Below, piece after piece: positions 1 through 13,100 of a stretch of DNA of 64,000 nucleotides (position 1 is its first letter; the number at the start of each line of letters is the position of its first letter). Source of the stretch: Rutidosis leptorrhynchoides (taxonomy: Eukaryota; Streptophyta; Magnoliopsida; Asterales; Asteraceae); NCBI RefSeq assembly GCF_046630445.1, contig NC_092340.1, positions 360,386,001 through 360,450,000 on the forward strand. The letters run 5' to 3'. A program made the position numbers and the translations under genes. Under the pieces are notes generated by a model. That model was given only the letters and a program-made list of their open reading frames with translations. It did not search any database and was not told the origin of the DNA.

Positions 1-6
1 TATTCT

Positions 7-14
7 CTATATAA
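7..14 (+). promoter_or_regulatory. Candidate TATA box of the DUF3339 gene
   Basis: The octamer ctatataa lies 84 bases before the start codon of the first gene. That leaves room for a short 5' leader of about 50-60 bases. The rest of the promoter is outside the window. The call rests only on motif and position. Confidence 0.5.
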
Positions 15-97
15 CACACACCACCCACAAATCAATCCACCGGCCTATTCGTTTCTCTTAAATTAAATACATTTATTTTTATACATATAGCTAGAAA

Positions 98-307
98 ATG
101 GCGGATTGGGGTCCAGTGGTGATAGCAGTGGTGCTGTTTGTGTTGTTGTCACCGGGTTTGTTGTTGCAAATACCGGGTCGGAACCGGGTCGTGGAGTTTG
201 GTAACATGCAAACAAGTGGACTCTCGATACTTGTTCACACCATCATTTATTTTGGGCTTGTTACTATCTTTCTTATTGCCATCGGTGTTCATATCTACAC
301 CGGCTAG
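98..307 (+). CDS. DUF3339 family small membrane protein
   Basis: A complete single-exon gene for a 69-aa protein. It begins MADWGPVVIAVVLFVLLSPG and ends with a second hydrophobic stretch and IGVHIYTG. Residues about 6-24 and 44-66 are hydrophobic and should cross the membrane, joined by a short polar loop containing GRNRVVEFGN. Length, opening MADWGP and the loop are the signature of the plant DUF3339 family, whose members are almost all 65-70 aa. The biochemical role of the family is not known. The start is the first ATG after a TATA-like box. No intron is needed. An overlapping longer frame starting at 138 is a shadow. Recognition is confident; function is not assigned. Confidence 0.93.
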   Translation: MADWGPVVIAVVLFVLLSPGLLLQIPGRNRVVEFGNMQTSGLSILVHTIIYFGLVTIFLIAIGVHIYTG

Positions 308-1229
308 CTATTATTTTTTTTTCTTTTTTTCCTTCTTGTTATGTGATTTGGTTCATTTGTTTATTTTGTATGGATCGATTGTGTTTAATTGTTGTTTACT
401 TGGTTTGATTAAAGCAAATTGTGATGTGTATGTAATTTAATTACTTGATTAACGTTAAATTAATTATCTTCATTTTTGTTCTTCCAAGCGATAGATCTGA
501 AGCACATACTCTTAAGATGGTTGTAGTTATGTTGTTTAGTACTCCGTACTTAGTATAACTGAACTGACTCGAGTGATTACTACACTGACTCGAATTTGAC
601 TCGTTAAACCAGTGGTGAAACATTAAACTTCTCTTTATGGGGGTGTAAAGAAAAACACGAAGCGATTGTAATTTTTGGAAATATAAAAAATTCCTTTACT
701 CCTAAAATTGTACTGTAGTAATTTTTACACTAATAACCGCCCTTTTTGTCTCCAAAGAAATCTGTATGCTGTTCAACGACCAACCCAAGTCGAATTAAAA
801 TGAGCATGAGCTTAATTTTTTTAAAGATCGTCCTAGTAAACGAGATTCATTTTTTTTATGTTGAACTCAACAGAATCAGAATCACGAGCCTAAGAACAAA
901 AGGAGTCGTGATCGGTAGAAACTAAAATTCAACACTGAAAGCGGATATGAGTAAATGGTTCGGTGTCTAATTCAAGTGGGAATGGTTCAGTGTAAATCTA
1001 AAGTTTTGGAGATGACACTGCACCTCGACGGTACACTAAACCCGACGGTGAGCATTGGGAAACGGCGAAAAATACCTATCGACTCTTTGAACCCCGACGG
1101 CGAGCAGCGACGGCGGTTTAACGCCGAAAGAGTCGTCGGCATCGTATTTGAGAAACGATGAAAAATACCTCGACTCCGTGTACTTTAATGAACCTTTAAG
1201 TATATCTACTAATTATATTTTATAACTAA

Positions 1230-1230
<1 letters not shown>

Positions 1231-1264
<34 letters not shown>
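1231..1264. repeat. (TGA)n microsatellite
   Basis: About eleven uninterrupted tga units. Confidence 0.95.
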
Positions 1265-2708
1265 CGGGTTTGTAAGTATCAAACAAGTTGTGTTGAGCTC
1301 GGAAGTTAATATATTAAGTTCGGAGCGACTAAAAATTTTAAATGGATCAGCTCGAACGCAGTTAAGTCTGAGCTCAACGTGACTTGTTTAGACGCTACGC
1401 ATAACAAAACTATCTCAAACTTCGCTCAAAAAATCTCAACATTCTTGCCATTTTTGTTGGTTCTCATCTCCTTAATGGGTATATTTGTAGCTTTTCTCTT
1501 AGTCAAACACTCAAACCTAAGAAAAAGATTAGTTACATGTTTGAAATTTATAGGATCCTGATTCATACAAAGTATATTTGGGCAAAATTAGCTGGAACTT
1601 AACTTCTGTAGTTTCAACCAGTAATGAATCTTTCAAAAGAAAATGATTTTGTTCATGTATTATTTATCTACAATATGTGACATCTTCAAACCCTCCTTAA
1701 CAATGGAGTTTAATAGTTCACTACTACTCAGAAAAACTGCTTTTAATGACATGTAACAAATCATACTTATTCGCGTTTAAAAAGTTATTCTATAACTTCC
1801 TTAGTAGAATGCTATTCTAATAAGGATCTACTAAAAAAATATAAGATCTCATATATACAAAATATGTATCCTGAAACCTGCATTATACACAAAAAAAGAA
1901 ACCCAGAAAACTGGAACATTTATCGCTTAACCTACATTTTTCCATCAGATAATACAAACATCCGTAAAACATAGCAGAAAATAAAATGAATGAATTACAC
2001 ACAAAAATGATATCTGGCAACCCCATATAATATCAATTCGAATCTATCATGTATTCTTTGATGTGGATGTGCCCAGAAGGATGCAATGTTTTGAGTAGAG
2101 CGTTTCCTTCATTTATTCGGAAACTCTGTTTAATTTCTGCGTTAGAAGCGGCACATCTATTTAAAGTAACGTGTGTACATGCTACCATATACTACCATGT
2201 GCGTAATTCAACGGTATCTACTTGTTCACAAAAGTTTCCAGGCTGCAACATGTAAGGCATCCACCAACAATTCTATAGGTTCCGTTTTCAGTATAGAAGC
2301 AAAGTCAATACTATAACAGTCCTACAACGGAGATCATATACAAATACGTATGGTCCTACGGAAACTAATAGGAGTACAAAAATACCAACTTTAGTTTTGC
2401 AGTAACATGTTACAAGAGGAAGTAAAGTAATGAATGTTACATTTCATATATCAAAAAACTATATATTCTGTTTTGACTGTCCTAAAGTTCTTATGCTTAG
2501 GGGATCTAATCATTACTTATATAGTTATATATAACTCATATACAGTATAATTCCAACATCAACAAAGTGCACGACATATCCTTGCCCTACAGAAGAGATA
2601 ATCAACATTCACTAGATACAAAAACAACTGTCAAGAAATTTAACAGGAACAAAACAAACAAACCAAGGGGCCAACGTTGCTCCAACACTTGGCAAAAAGT
2701 TAAAAGTC

Positions 2709-2713
<5 letters not shown>

Positions 2714-2761
<48 letters not shown>
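2714..2761. repeat. Poly(A) tract of 48 bases
   Basis: An uninterrupted run of A. Similar sequence on both sides suggests it sits within, or split, a local duplication. No target-site duplication typical of a retroposon was found beside it. Confidence 0.9.
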
Positions 2762-2764
<3 letters not shown>

Positions 2765-3705
2765 GTTTTTTTGTTTAAAACGAAATGACACTTCTAACAG
2801 TCAAGTACATGAACAAAACAAATGAATCAAGGGGCCAACGTTTCTCCAACGATTTAGGAAATGAAGGAACCAACGTTGCTCCAACACTTCACGAAAAGTT
2901 AAAATCATTAAAGAAAAAACACACTTTCGTTTACAAATCCTTAAAGCAAAGGGGAACTACTCATGAATCATGCATATCCACACCAAAATTGATTCTCAAA
3001 CATAGTGCTTTGAATAACACAGCCATATGCAATCAGTTGAATCATTCTAGGATTATAATTCATTGGGGCGCCGAGATTTTTTCTGTACTAATTGTATTTG
3101 AATGATATTTTAGTGGTAGTCAACTTTCAAAAAACCTAAAAACTCGATAAATATAAAGGGTCCTGGTAGTTAAATTTAGTGATGTCCTATACAATTTAAA
3201 AGAGAAACTATAAATTTGGAAAATATATCAAGCCATGCAGCGGTGTCCTATGACCCACGGGGTTATTGCTACATTCGCCACTGTATGCGATGGTCTATTC
3301 ACAAAGTCCAGCATTTGCAATGCTAGATGGCGTAACAGAAACAATACTTGAATCCAATTTCTTTTCGAAAGTAGACAAAAGACAACTCTAACAAAATTCA
3401 ATACTTCCTATACATATATAGGTATTACCAAGGGATCACCCTATATGCAAGTCAACATCTTTCGCTGGATTTTAGTATAATTAACACATAAAATAAATTA
3501 CGCATGAAAAAAATTTGGATTCTATAAACAATTGACTAGTAACCAATAGTCTCATTTCTATGTCACAAACTAGGAGAACCTAATTTAACAATAATTTGAT
3601 ACACTCTTTTAACATATTAGATGAAAATAAATTTTATCAACACAACATCAATAACGGAGTTATGAATAAACATTTTACAATCTATTTGTATCATAACAAA
3701 ATTAA

Positions 3706-4113
3706 TCAAATAATCATACCAGGAACGCCTTTTTTTGGCGGAAAAGTATGATAGAAAATAGCACGACCGATCATCACTAAACTGGAAACGATTCCAACGA
3801 TATAAAACACCATAACTAAACCAAGAACCCACGGCATCAATAAAAACCCTAACAGAAACGTTATCGATCCACACAACATCATCGATAACGATACCCCTAA
3901 CAGTAACGACGCAAATCCCGCCGGAGTTATCTTCGTTAACGGAATCCGTTGAGTCGGAATCTGTTGAGTCTGCCGTCGAAATGATACCTCATCGGAGAAT
4001 TGAATCGGCGCCGGAGGATTACGTAACAGGTTTAATATCAACGATGATAGCTCGTGAAAAACCCTAGATTGATTATAATCTCTTCTAATCATAACGTTTG
4101 GATCCAAAACCAT
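3706..4113 (-). CDS. Conserved plant transmembrane protein, function unknown
   Basis: A complete 135-aa single-exon frame read on the minus strand from the ATG at 4113 to a stop at 3706. The first 65 residues are polar, start MVLDPNVMIRRDYNQSRVFH and contain a LRNPPAP segment. Residues about 67-92 and 94-118 are strongly hydrophobic and should form two membrane segments, followed by a short tail ending PPKKGVPGMII. Codon use and GC content are higher than in the flanks, as expected for real coding DNA. It resembles the small plant proteins annotated only as transmembrane protein; I do not recall a characterised member. A long 5' flank without other genes lies upstream (4114-4920). A frame overlapping it at 3617-3874 is a shadow. 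Confidence 0.78.
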   Translation of the reverse strand: MVLDPNVMIRRDYNQSRVFHELSSLILNLLRNPPAPIQFSDEVSFRRQTQQIPTQRIPLTKITPAGFASLLLGVSLSMMLCGSITFLLGFLLMPWVLGLVMVFYIVGIVSSLVMIGRAIFYHTFPPKKGVPGMII

Positions 4114-4920
4114 AATTCGTTATCCAAATCAGTTGATTGAGATGGTGTGTAACGTGTTTGTTTGATTCACTGGTTTGATTGAAGATCAAAGTACAGAAGA
4201 TACACGAAATTACAAATATCAGACGCTTTTTTGATTGTTTGAATTGATTTCGACGTGAAACATCGACGGATTTTGTATGATTAATTTTTGAGAAATATTG
4301 TTGGTGTATATATGTTGAAGAACAAAAAAAAGAAGATAATGCAATGGAAAAATGAAAAAAAGGGAGCGTGGACGTACGCGCGTAGGATGAAGAGTTGGAG
4401 CTGAGTCGGCTTAAAGGTGGATGACGTGGATACTTATCTTCCTTTGGGTGAGGATGACCATTCGTTTAATTCACGCGCGGTGTCATCGCACAAAAAGTGT
4501 AGCCTGGAAATGATCAAATTGACCTTGTGAAATACCACGTACTGAATAAAAGTAGGTAGGGACAGAGAAGCTGTTGAAGGGTGAAGGTGACCTGGAAAAA
4601 CGACGACGTACGCTTTGGGCGTTGATATACACACAATCTAAATTTTGACGACCTACTCTTTGAGACCCGATACCTCTAAGGGGCCTCACTTATGGCTTGG
4701 CTTCGAGGGCGCCATTGGCAATGTGTTGTTCTCGGTCGTACTCAATGACCACTACCAGCTTTGTACTCGGTTGTTTCATCATATAGCATATCGGAGGGCG
4801 ATGATAAGATATATACACCACACCAACCTTTTTTTTTTATGATGATTTTTTGACATTAATAGATCAAATAACATAAGGAATATTCATTTAAATTCATAAA
4901 TTAAGTTGAGATAAAGGGAC
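4114..4920. other. 5' flank of the membrane protein gene
   Basis: This AT-rich stretch should contain the 5' UTR and promoter of the minus-strand gene at 3706-4113. Small open frames at 4434-4842 on both strands overlap one another and show no domain, so I do not call them. No clear TATA box was fixed. Confidence 0.45.
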
Positions 4921-5305
4921 CAATGAGAGCGCAAAATGTGACGTGAAAATCACATGCGATTAAAAAGAAAAAATTTCAAAAAAAAAAAATTCGAATTTTT
5001 TTTTTTTTTTTTTTTTCGATTTTTTTTCACCTTTTTTTTTTTGCAATCCCATGTGATTCACCTACACAATCACATGTGATTGAATTGTACAATTACATGT
5101 GATTGGATTGTACAATCACATGTGAATTGATTTGACATGCATAATCACATGTGATTAGGTTTACAATAACATGTGATTGACATGCAGAATCACATGTGAT
5201 TGTAAAAAAAAAAATTCAAAAAAAAAAAAAATTTGGAATCTTTTTTTTTTGGAACTTTTTTTCCAGTCACATGTGATTTTCGTCCCACATGTCGCGCTCT
5301 AATTG
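4921..5305. mobile_element. MITE-like element built of palindromes
   Basis: The ends are imperfect terminal inverted repeats. The left end reads agagcgcaaaatgtgacg and the right end, reverse-complemented, reads agagcgcgacatgtgggacg; both run into aaaatcacatg. Inside are about eight copies of the 14-base palindrome AATCACATGTGATT or close variants (about 5045-5200 and 5265), between long A and T runs. No coding capacity is seen. Size, inverted ends and AT-rich content fit a non-autonomous DNA transposon. The superfamily is not determined because no clean target-site duplication was found. Confidence 0.65.
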
Positions 5306-5792
5306 ATCTCTTGAATTTCAAGTAAATTAACGGATTCAAGAGATTACAACTCCATATAACATATGATAAAAGGGGTGTAATGTTCTATCGTTTCATGTAA
5401 TATTGCGTGTTGTTTTGGTCAAACGAGCAAGATGATCCGCGTGTTGCTGCAATAAATGATTTTGCCTATACCCTAAACAACGTTTCAATAGTATATATAA
5501 CTAGCGCATTGCGACGGTAAATCCTTTGTATCAATACATGATTTCGCTATATCTAGACAAAATTGTTAGTTACAATCATAATATGCCTTTCAAGAATTCA
5601 TAAAATCCTTTATTAAATAAAAATGAAAAAATAGACACAAATATACTTTTGCAAACCTTAAAAAACAATTATTGGAAGAAAAAAAAAACAATATGTTTAT
5701 TCGTGTTCTAAATAATAGACATGTATAGCCTCAAGTACACCGATGCAGATGAGGCACATGAAATCTCAAGGTAAAAATAGGTTAGCATATAA

Positions 5793-5916
<124 letters not shown>

Positions 5917-7030
5917 TAGGTTAGCATATAAAAACATGGTTGGGCATATTTATTTACACGGGTGAGTGGACAAAAAAGTGGACGGTGGAGAGTTTTTTAA
6001 GCCCGTATGAAAATGTTTTAGAGGAATTTAGTCACTTTCACTTGAATAACTATTTTTGTTTGTATCATTTGGGGGTTGCACGTACACAGGCAAACATGTG
6101 ACTAATTTTGAGTTAGTGTTCAACTTATTTCAGATTATTACTCAAAATTTGAGGATTGTTCAAACAAAAAACGATTAGTGCTTTTAGTTTTATTATTTCG
6201 TTTATGTAAATGATAATTTAAATTTTGAGTTTTGTTAATCAACAGAGGTGTAGGTTTTCTATACACAAAGGGTTGAAGAGCAAGTGATAAGATTTTTTAA
6301 ATAAACGAGAATAGTCCCCATGTGCTAGACATGTGACCGCACTTAACAGAACTTGTTAAGTTGACTCCCTATCCTAACTAAACTATTCATCCTCTTAACC
6401 TTCCACATCAGCGCCACATCAACACCAATATTTTATAACTAATCCATAACTAAACACTCCCTATCATGGCTAAAACAATACACTCTTAATATACAACGTA
6501 CAGGCAATAAAGCATCAAGTCCAAACAATAAAAAGCCATTGGAACACACAAATTCTATAACTAAGCCTCATACCTCCGTTAAATCCATGGTGAAAGCGGA
6601 TGACTAAGGCGGGTAACTAGCTCGTGCCTATGGTTAGTTACAGGTAATGACAGGTAATGAGAGGTAACTAACGAGTTAACTAAATGTAGGGAGTGGTCTA
6701 ATGATCGTTAGGGTCAAGAACTGTACGCGCAAAATGTGCAAACTTCGAGGACTGTCCATGCATGAAAAAAAGTTTGAGGACTGAGGGTGTAATCAGTGTA
6801 AAGCAGAGGGACTGTATGCGTAACTATGTCAATAAAAAAACGTGAGAAAAACCACGTGTATAGAGAATGTAAAAAGACAGTGTCATTAGTAGGTCGTCGT
6901 CAACAAATTTTCATTATTAACACAAAGAGACAGAATCACAGATCATGTTTCTTATTTTTCCACATCAGCTAATCAATTTTATCATAAATATCATTAGAAA
7001 GATAAGTGTAAGAGATAGGGCGTGTATATT

Positions 7031-7040
7031 TTATATAATT
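7031..7040 (+). promoter_or_regulatory. Candidate TATA box of the FLC-like gene
   Basis: ttatataatt lies about 80-90 bases before the start codon, at a plausible spacing for a short leader. Position and motif only. Confidence 0.35.
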
Positions 7041-7119
7041 AATTGAATTGAATGGTCTTAATTCATAAGTTGAAGAATTAGGTTTTAGAGGTCCTGTCGG
7101 CGACAGAAATTAAGAAAAA

Positions 7120-10100
7120 ATGGGGCGGAAGAAGCTTGAAATGAAGCGGATCGAAGACAAAAGCAGCAGGCAAGTTACGTTTTCGAAACGGAGATCAGGT
7201 TTGATTAAAAAAGCACGTCACCTTTCCGTTCTCTGCGACGTCGATATTGCCGTCGTCGTTTTCTCCGCCGGCGGCAAGCTCTATGAATCCTGTAGCGGCA
7301 CTTGTAGCAGGTACAAAATTTCATCATTTTATGTCTTATTATTATATTATTATTATTATTATTGTTTTATATTAAATTTAAATTAAATTTATTATTTATT
7401 ATTTATTATTATATATGTGCTGTATTTGTTACTCATTGCAGCATAAAACTGCACATCTGTCTATGTCTATGTACTATTCTGTACGAATTTAACTGTACGG
7501 CGTTTTGTTGTGAGTACAAATAGAAGTTTGTAGGGGTATTAATATGTGATTTTATGTAGTAGAGTATCTCTTTAATTTTGGCTATATGTGAGCTTATGTA
7601 TTATCATGCTGTATAGGATATGAAATTCGGTTTGTAGATAATAAATAAAGCATCAATTAGGCTATATGGCTCTAGAATTTTATGATACACACACTGCACA
7701 ATTAAGTAATCTTATTTTTTATTTTTATTTTTATTTTTTAGCGAAAAACATGGCTCTAGAATTTTATGATACACACACTGCAAAATTAAGTAATCTTATT
7801 TTTTATTTTTATTTTTTAGCGAAAAACATGCATGTAAATAATCCGTAAATAAAAGGATTCGAAGATTGATCAAGCCAAGGTTTTATGATACACACACAAG
7901 CAAGTCATTAAAGATCAAGTACAACTACACACTTTATCCGAAGATCTAATCGCAACAATACTAAGCTAACAATTGACGGGAGTCTAACACACATTCTAAG
8001 TCCCTTGAAAATGAACTGTTGAACCAAACGAACAATTCAACTAGCTAGACTAATAACCAAATACATTGAGAACTAATACACAACTATACCACAAATGATT
8101 GAAGCAACCAACCAGCCGGTTGACATTGAACCAAACGGCCCACTTCATACATAGGAACTTTGAAGTGAACAAGAGAATAACTAGCAACTTGAAACCCGAA
8201 GAGACACTAACTAGACCCGCCACCATTAGATCGTCTTATATTGAGATGTAGGATGAGCATGCTATTTAAGAGATACATTATTTCATTTTTTAACAAATGA
8301 TATATTGGTTGTGGTCAAAGGAGCTTTTTTCTTTTGAACTCAAAAAGATCACTAGGCTTTTCATGAAAAAATTCTTCAACATGGATGGAAAGGAAGATTA
8401 AATTCAAGCACACGAAAGTCCTTCCATGATAAGCTAACCAAACTAATATATAAATATGTAAATATGAAAGAGTACAAGAAAACCGAACACAACAATTAAG
8501 AAGTCACTATGTGTTGTGAACTTGGGCTACTAGGAGTGGTGCAATGAGGTGGATGAAGGTGAGAGGTTTAAGGGTGTAGGTTGTTACATGTAGAAAATGT
8601 TGTAAATATAGATTAGGTGGGTAAATATATATTAAGCAGCTTACGATCGGAGTAGCTGCAGATGCGACCAACACGGAGTCGGACTAGTTAGTTAATCAAA
8701 ACTTCAATGCTCGGTAACGGTTGGTCAACTTCTTAACTTTATCTTTAAAACCAGAATTTTAAAATTCCATTTTCGGGCCGTATGACTAATATTTATATGT
8801 TTGAAGTATCGATCGTCTATTTTTATATTCGTCTTTGAACATTTATGTTCATTTTCTCCAAATAGCATTGCTATAATCTATTACGTTTATGTTCCTAAAC
8901 AGATATCTTAAAAGTATATAAATGATTCTTATCCGAGTACTCCCGACCACTTGCAACCTTGCACGAAAGGTGGGATAGGAAGCTTCCTAGTAGTTAGCTA
9001 TACTAAAGAGAGCAATGTATGTTAAAAGAAAATCTTGCTAGTTGTTTCTTGAAATACAAAATAAGCTCTATTAAAGGGCTAATGTGTATTCGCAAGACTT
9101 ACAATCTTGTGTGAAAATATTTCCATAGGATGCAAAAAGATATGGTTGATAGGAATGAAGCATGTTGTTGAAAGTTTAAAGTACCGTGCTTTTATAAGGC
9201 ACGTCGTTTTGAGGGATGTTGTTATGTACTTGAGAAACGTGTTAGATTACCCATACATACACTTCGTTTAAAAGGCGATCGTCGAACGTAATGATTCTAC
9301 ATGTTAAAACTTGTAGTTCTCGATCTTAGGTTGCGTTCTTAAGAGAGAATACAAGTGAAAGGAAATTACACATGAGGTAGTTTCAAAGTGAGGCTATGAA
9401 AACAAGACAAATTGGAAGTTCTAACACAATTCTTTCAAAATATTCTTTCCAAATATGGGACAATTGTCGACAAACCATTTCCCTTCATTCTCCTTCTATC
9501 TCAAGAATTTGCTCTTTTTCTTTCTCCTTTTCTATTATATTTAGCTTTCTTTCGTTTATGTACCTTCTCTTCAAACTTAAGACCATAGTATACATTTATA
9601 TGCATGTGAAGAAGAATCAAGTTATTTAAGGTTGAAAGCTTATAGTTAGTCTTTACTCTTACAAAAATATTGAGTAAAAGATCAACTTATTATGGGTACT
9701 TTCGGCTATTTCGTATTTAGAAAGCTAAAACGAATTACACAATAATCACATATGTTGATCATTCCAACAATGTTATTGTTGGGTGTTAAACACAAATTCC
9801 CACATTGTAACTTGTAAGCACTCTAATAATGTGACCATGTATCATCGATTACTTGCCTAGTATCCAATTGATTTTAAGGTCGAACTTTTGTGTGATTATG
9901 TGTAGGGCATTATATGGAATGGGTTAAAAAAAGGTTCTTACAAGTGGTGTAAGTGGTGTCAGAGCTAATGTATAGTTCGTAAACGGAATTCTTGGTAACC
10001 CTCTACTCCGGTTGAACGATCAAATGGATCACAACCTTGTCTTCTTATTTTCAAAGAATGTTGGATCTCGTGTAAAGCATAAGAAGAAGCCCATTGCACA

Positions 10101-13100
10101 ATTGATCAATTTAGTTTCTAGGTTTGAGGGAGCAAGTATATAAACTTATAAGTTACACCTTCTATCACCAATCGATTTCAGGGTGGAACCCCATTAGGCT
10201 TATTGTTGTGCTTTGTACCAATTAAATTGGAACATGCTAATATGAAGTTAGTTAAAGGGTTAAGTGCACATAAATACTATAGTTGGATTTCTTTTTGCGT
10301 ATCCAACTTCGCTGAATTCTGTTGTGTATATTTAACTCACAATTGTTGCTATTTTATATGACTTGTTATCTCATTCCTAATTTATTCCCTGCATAAATAT
10401 TCACTAGACCTGTCATCAACTTGCTCCAATCCAATCATGATGGAGCGTTAGGATTTTTCGTTATCTGATCGAATTCCGAATTCCGAGACTCCTGCTTTTG
10501 ATACCGAGCTGCTTTTAGAGATTATAATTGTTCACACTTTTAGATGGCGCCATATGATCAAACCTAAAACTGAAGAGAATAAGTTCTAGTGCTTAGTTTG
10601 AGAAAAAGAAGATTTATCGATTGTTTTATTTTCGTCAATCGTGCAAAGCTGATCAGAATATAAGATTTCGCTAGGTTGTAAAATAATCAATCGTTTAATC
10701 TACTCAATTAGATTGAGCAATTAATATCTAGGGTGATGAATTCCGATAATGAGTCAAAATTCTGACTAAACTTGTATCTGAGATGTGATTCTGGCTTGTT
10801 GTGAAATAAATGACCAAGGGGTCTATTTATAGGCGGGAAAGTTTATTACATGGATGATTGACGTGGCACACGTACAATTTGTGCGTAACAAACTTTCCTG
10901 GATATTCGGGCTGACGTGACACGGCCGCTCCACTCGTGTGTCACTGCCTAGATATTTTGGACATGTGTGCAGAAGCGCACATAATGTCCAAACTAAAGGG
11001 CTTACATGTAAACACAACCTAAATATTCTCCAAGTATTCCCATCCGGCTACATCTTTCCCGTATCCTTCTATTCGGTACTTTGGTAACCGCGGACATATT
11101 ATGCTCATCTATAAATCATCATCTTCTTATCCGGACTTCATTCTTCCTATCCTTCATTCCTTTGAATATACCAACTCTTTTCATTAGTTCTGGTTCCATC
11201 TTCCGGCTACAAATATATGATCCATGCCGGTAATCACTATGTTTTAAATGGATGATCCATATCCAAAATATGGATTATTTGATACATTCCATGGGGTGTA
11301 TCATTATCGATGGATTCAAGCTTTCTGTTGCATTCTAATTAATAGATATGTATTTATATATTTGAATTCATGCACTTAGAATGAATCGTGCACTCGATTA
11401 CATCAGTACGAATCACTGACATGTTCTAAACTACCCATGTTTCAGTGTGGGACAAATTCTTTCTAGGTATGAGAAAGCTCGTCTTGAGGTGGGAGAGACC
11501 TCTGCTGAAGGAGCTGATAAAACTTTAGTAAGCCATAACTTTATGAAAGATATATACTATTAAGTATTTTACACTCGGTATCATTAATTACACGTGTAAC
11601 GAATTAATGCACCTAAAATTGCTACAGGAATGTTCGATGCAGTGCGGAAGATTCCAAACATGTAAAGAGCTTCTACAGACAGTTGACAGGTAACTTATAA
11701 TCTGGACCGCAATAAATTTAACGTACGTAGATATATAACGAGGCACATGCCCACACACAGAAACAAGATATTAAAAAAAAACATAAAGTCAAGTGTAACC
11801 ACCTGAATGGATCAAGCAACTATGAAATTTAACTCTTTGTGCAGGCTCGTTGAAGAGAACAATAGCGATGAGCTCTCTGTGACTGACATGACACAACTAG
11901 AGACCGAACTTGATGCTGCTCTTGTCCAAACACAATTGCGAAAGGTGATTGTACGTGTTATTGTTTTATATATGTTGGTTTTGAATTACATTCGTATAAT
12001 ATTTTATTATTCAGTCCTTTTTATCCAGAATGTTATATGTTATTAATTAACCATTTAATTTACTTATTCACGTGTTTACACGTTTTAGTTGTAAATATGA
12101 TTCTTTTATTAAGTAATTAAATCGATAATTAGGAGACCCATCTGTGTACCTTTATAGGGTGTACATACGTTTTGACAGAAAAGTTTGTTTGTGTTACTTT
12201 ATTTAATGAAGGAACAAACAATGTACATATTGTTTGTTTGATTAGTGAATTGTAGGTGCAGTGGTAAAGCTGCAAAATTTACCCGAGGGTCGTAGGTGGG
12301 TCATGGAGATGCCCACCCCGCTAACTTAGAGACCCATTCATCTGATACTGATTTACTAACTACAAATCATCTATATTTTGAATGATGAAATAGAAAATAT
12401 GATCCGATTAGGCCTAGTCGGTCAAAAGTGACCCTCAATGCTGGTTAAACTAGTGAATCGGTCAAAAGTTGGTTTTTTTCCGGTCAAAGTCGGTTAAAAT
12501 CAATCAAAAACAATTAACATCAAAGTTAGTTGACATTTAACTAGTTCCTTACTTGACCAGTTAGTTTTCTCAAGGTCCCGACTGACTAGTCTCCAACTAG
12601 CGACTTTACAACCTTGTTTTAACCTTATGTTGATGAATTGATTTAAATTCTTCCATGAAAATGACTAAACCCCAGAACTTATAGATAAAATATTTGTTCG
12701 AATGATCTTACTTTCCAATCATTGTTCTTTTTATATACAACCCAAATGTACATATGATCGGTTCGCAGGTACTGGGTTTGAGTCATGGATAAGGGAATTT
12801 GTACCACTGATATGCGAGTGCCATCTATGATATATAGATGTTCCTAAAAGTTTATTTATCGTGCGTATGGTTTATAGTAGTAAATGGGAATAGGAAAGGT
12901 AAGGAAATATTAAGCAATGCAATGAGCTTTCCCTCATAGTACATTTGTCATTGATATTATTCATACTATTGAACATCACAAGTAATAGGGACAAATTAGG
13001 GAGGAATCTAAATTACTTAACTTGAAGCCGATCTTCATAAATGAGTTAGGTAAACGGGTATTAGGTTGGCATGTTGCTTTGGGGTTAATCTCGGCTGGTG

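Larger units (their letters stand above)
308..3705. other. Intergenic region, no gene recognised
   Basis: No coding region is supported between the DUF3339 gene and the minus-strand membrane protein gene. The stretch holds the 3' flank of the first gene, a TGA/GAT microsatellite, a 48-base A tract and two diverged copies of a roughly 40-base motif around ggccaacgttgctccaacac (about 2671-2710 and 2865-2907) on either side of the A tract. A GC-rich patch at 1020-1180 has two copies of a gaaacg..gaaaaatacc motif and looks like an old repeat fragment. Small open frames here have no recognisable protein features. Confidence 0.6.

Noticed and set aside
955..1161. 68-codon frame in a GC-rich patch
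   Set aside because: Contains internally repeated DNA words and no domain; more likely an old repeat fragment.
5045..5200. CRISPR-like array
   Set aside because: The repeated palindromes have irregular, very short spacers and lie in a plant MITE-like element.
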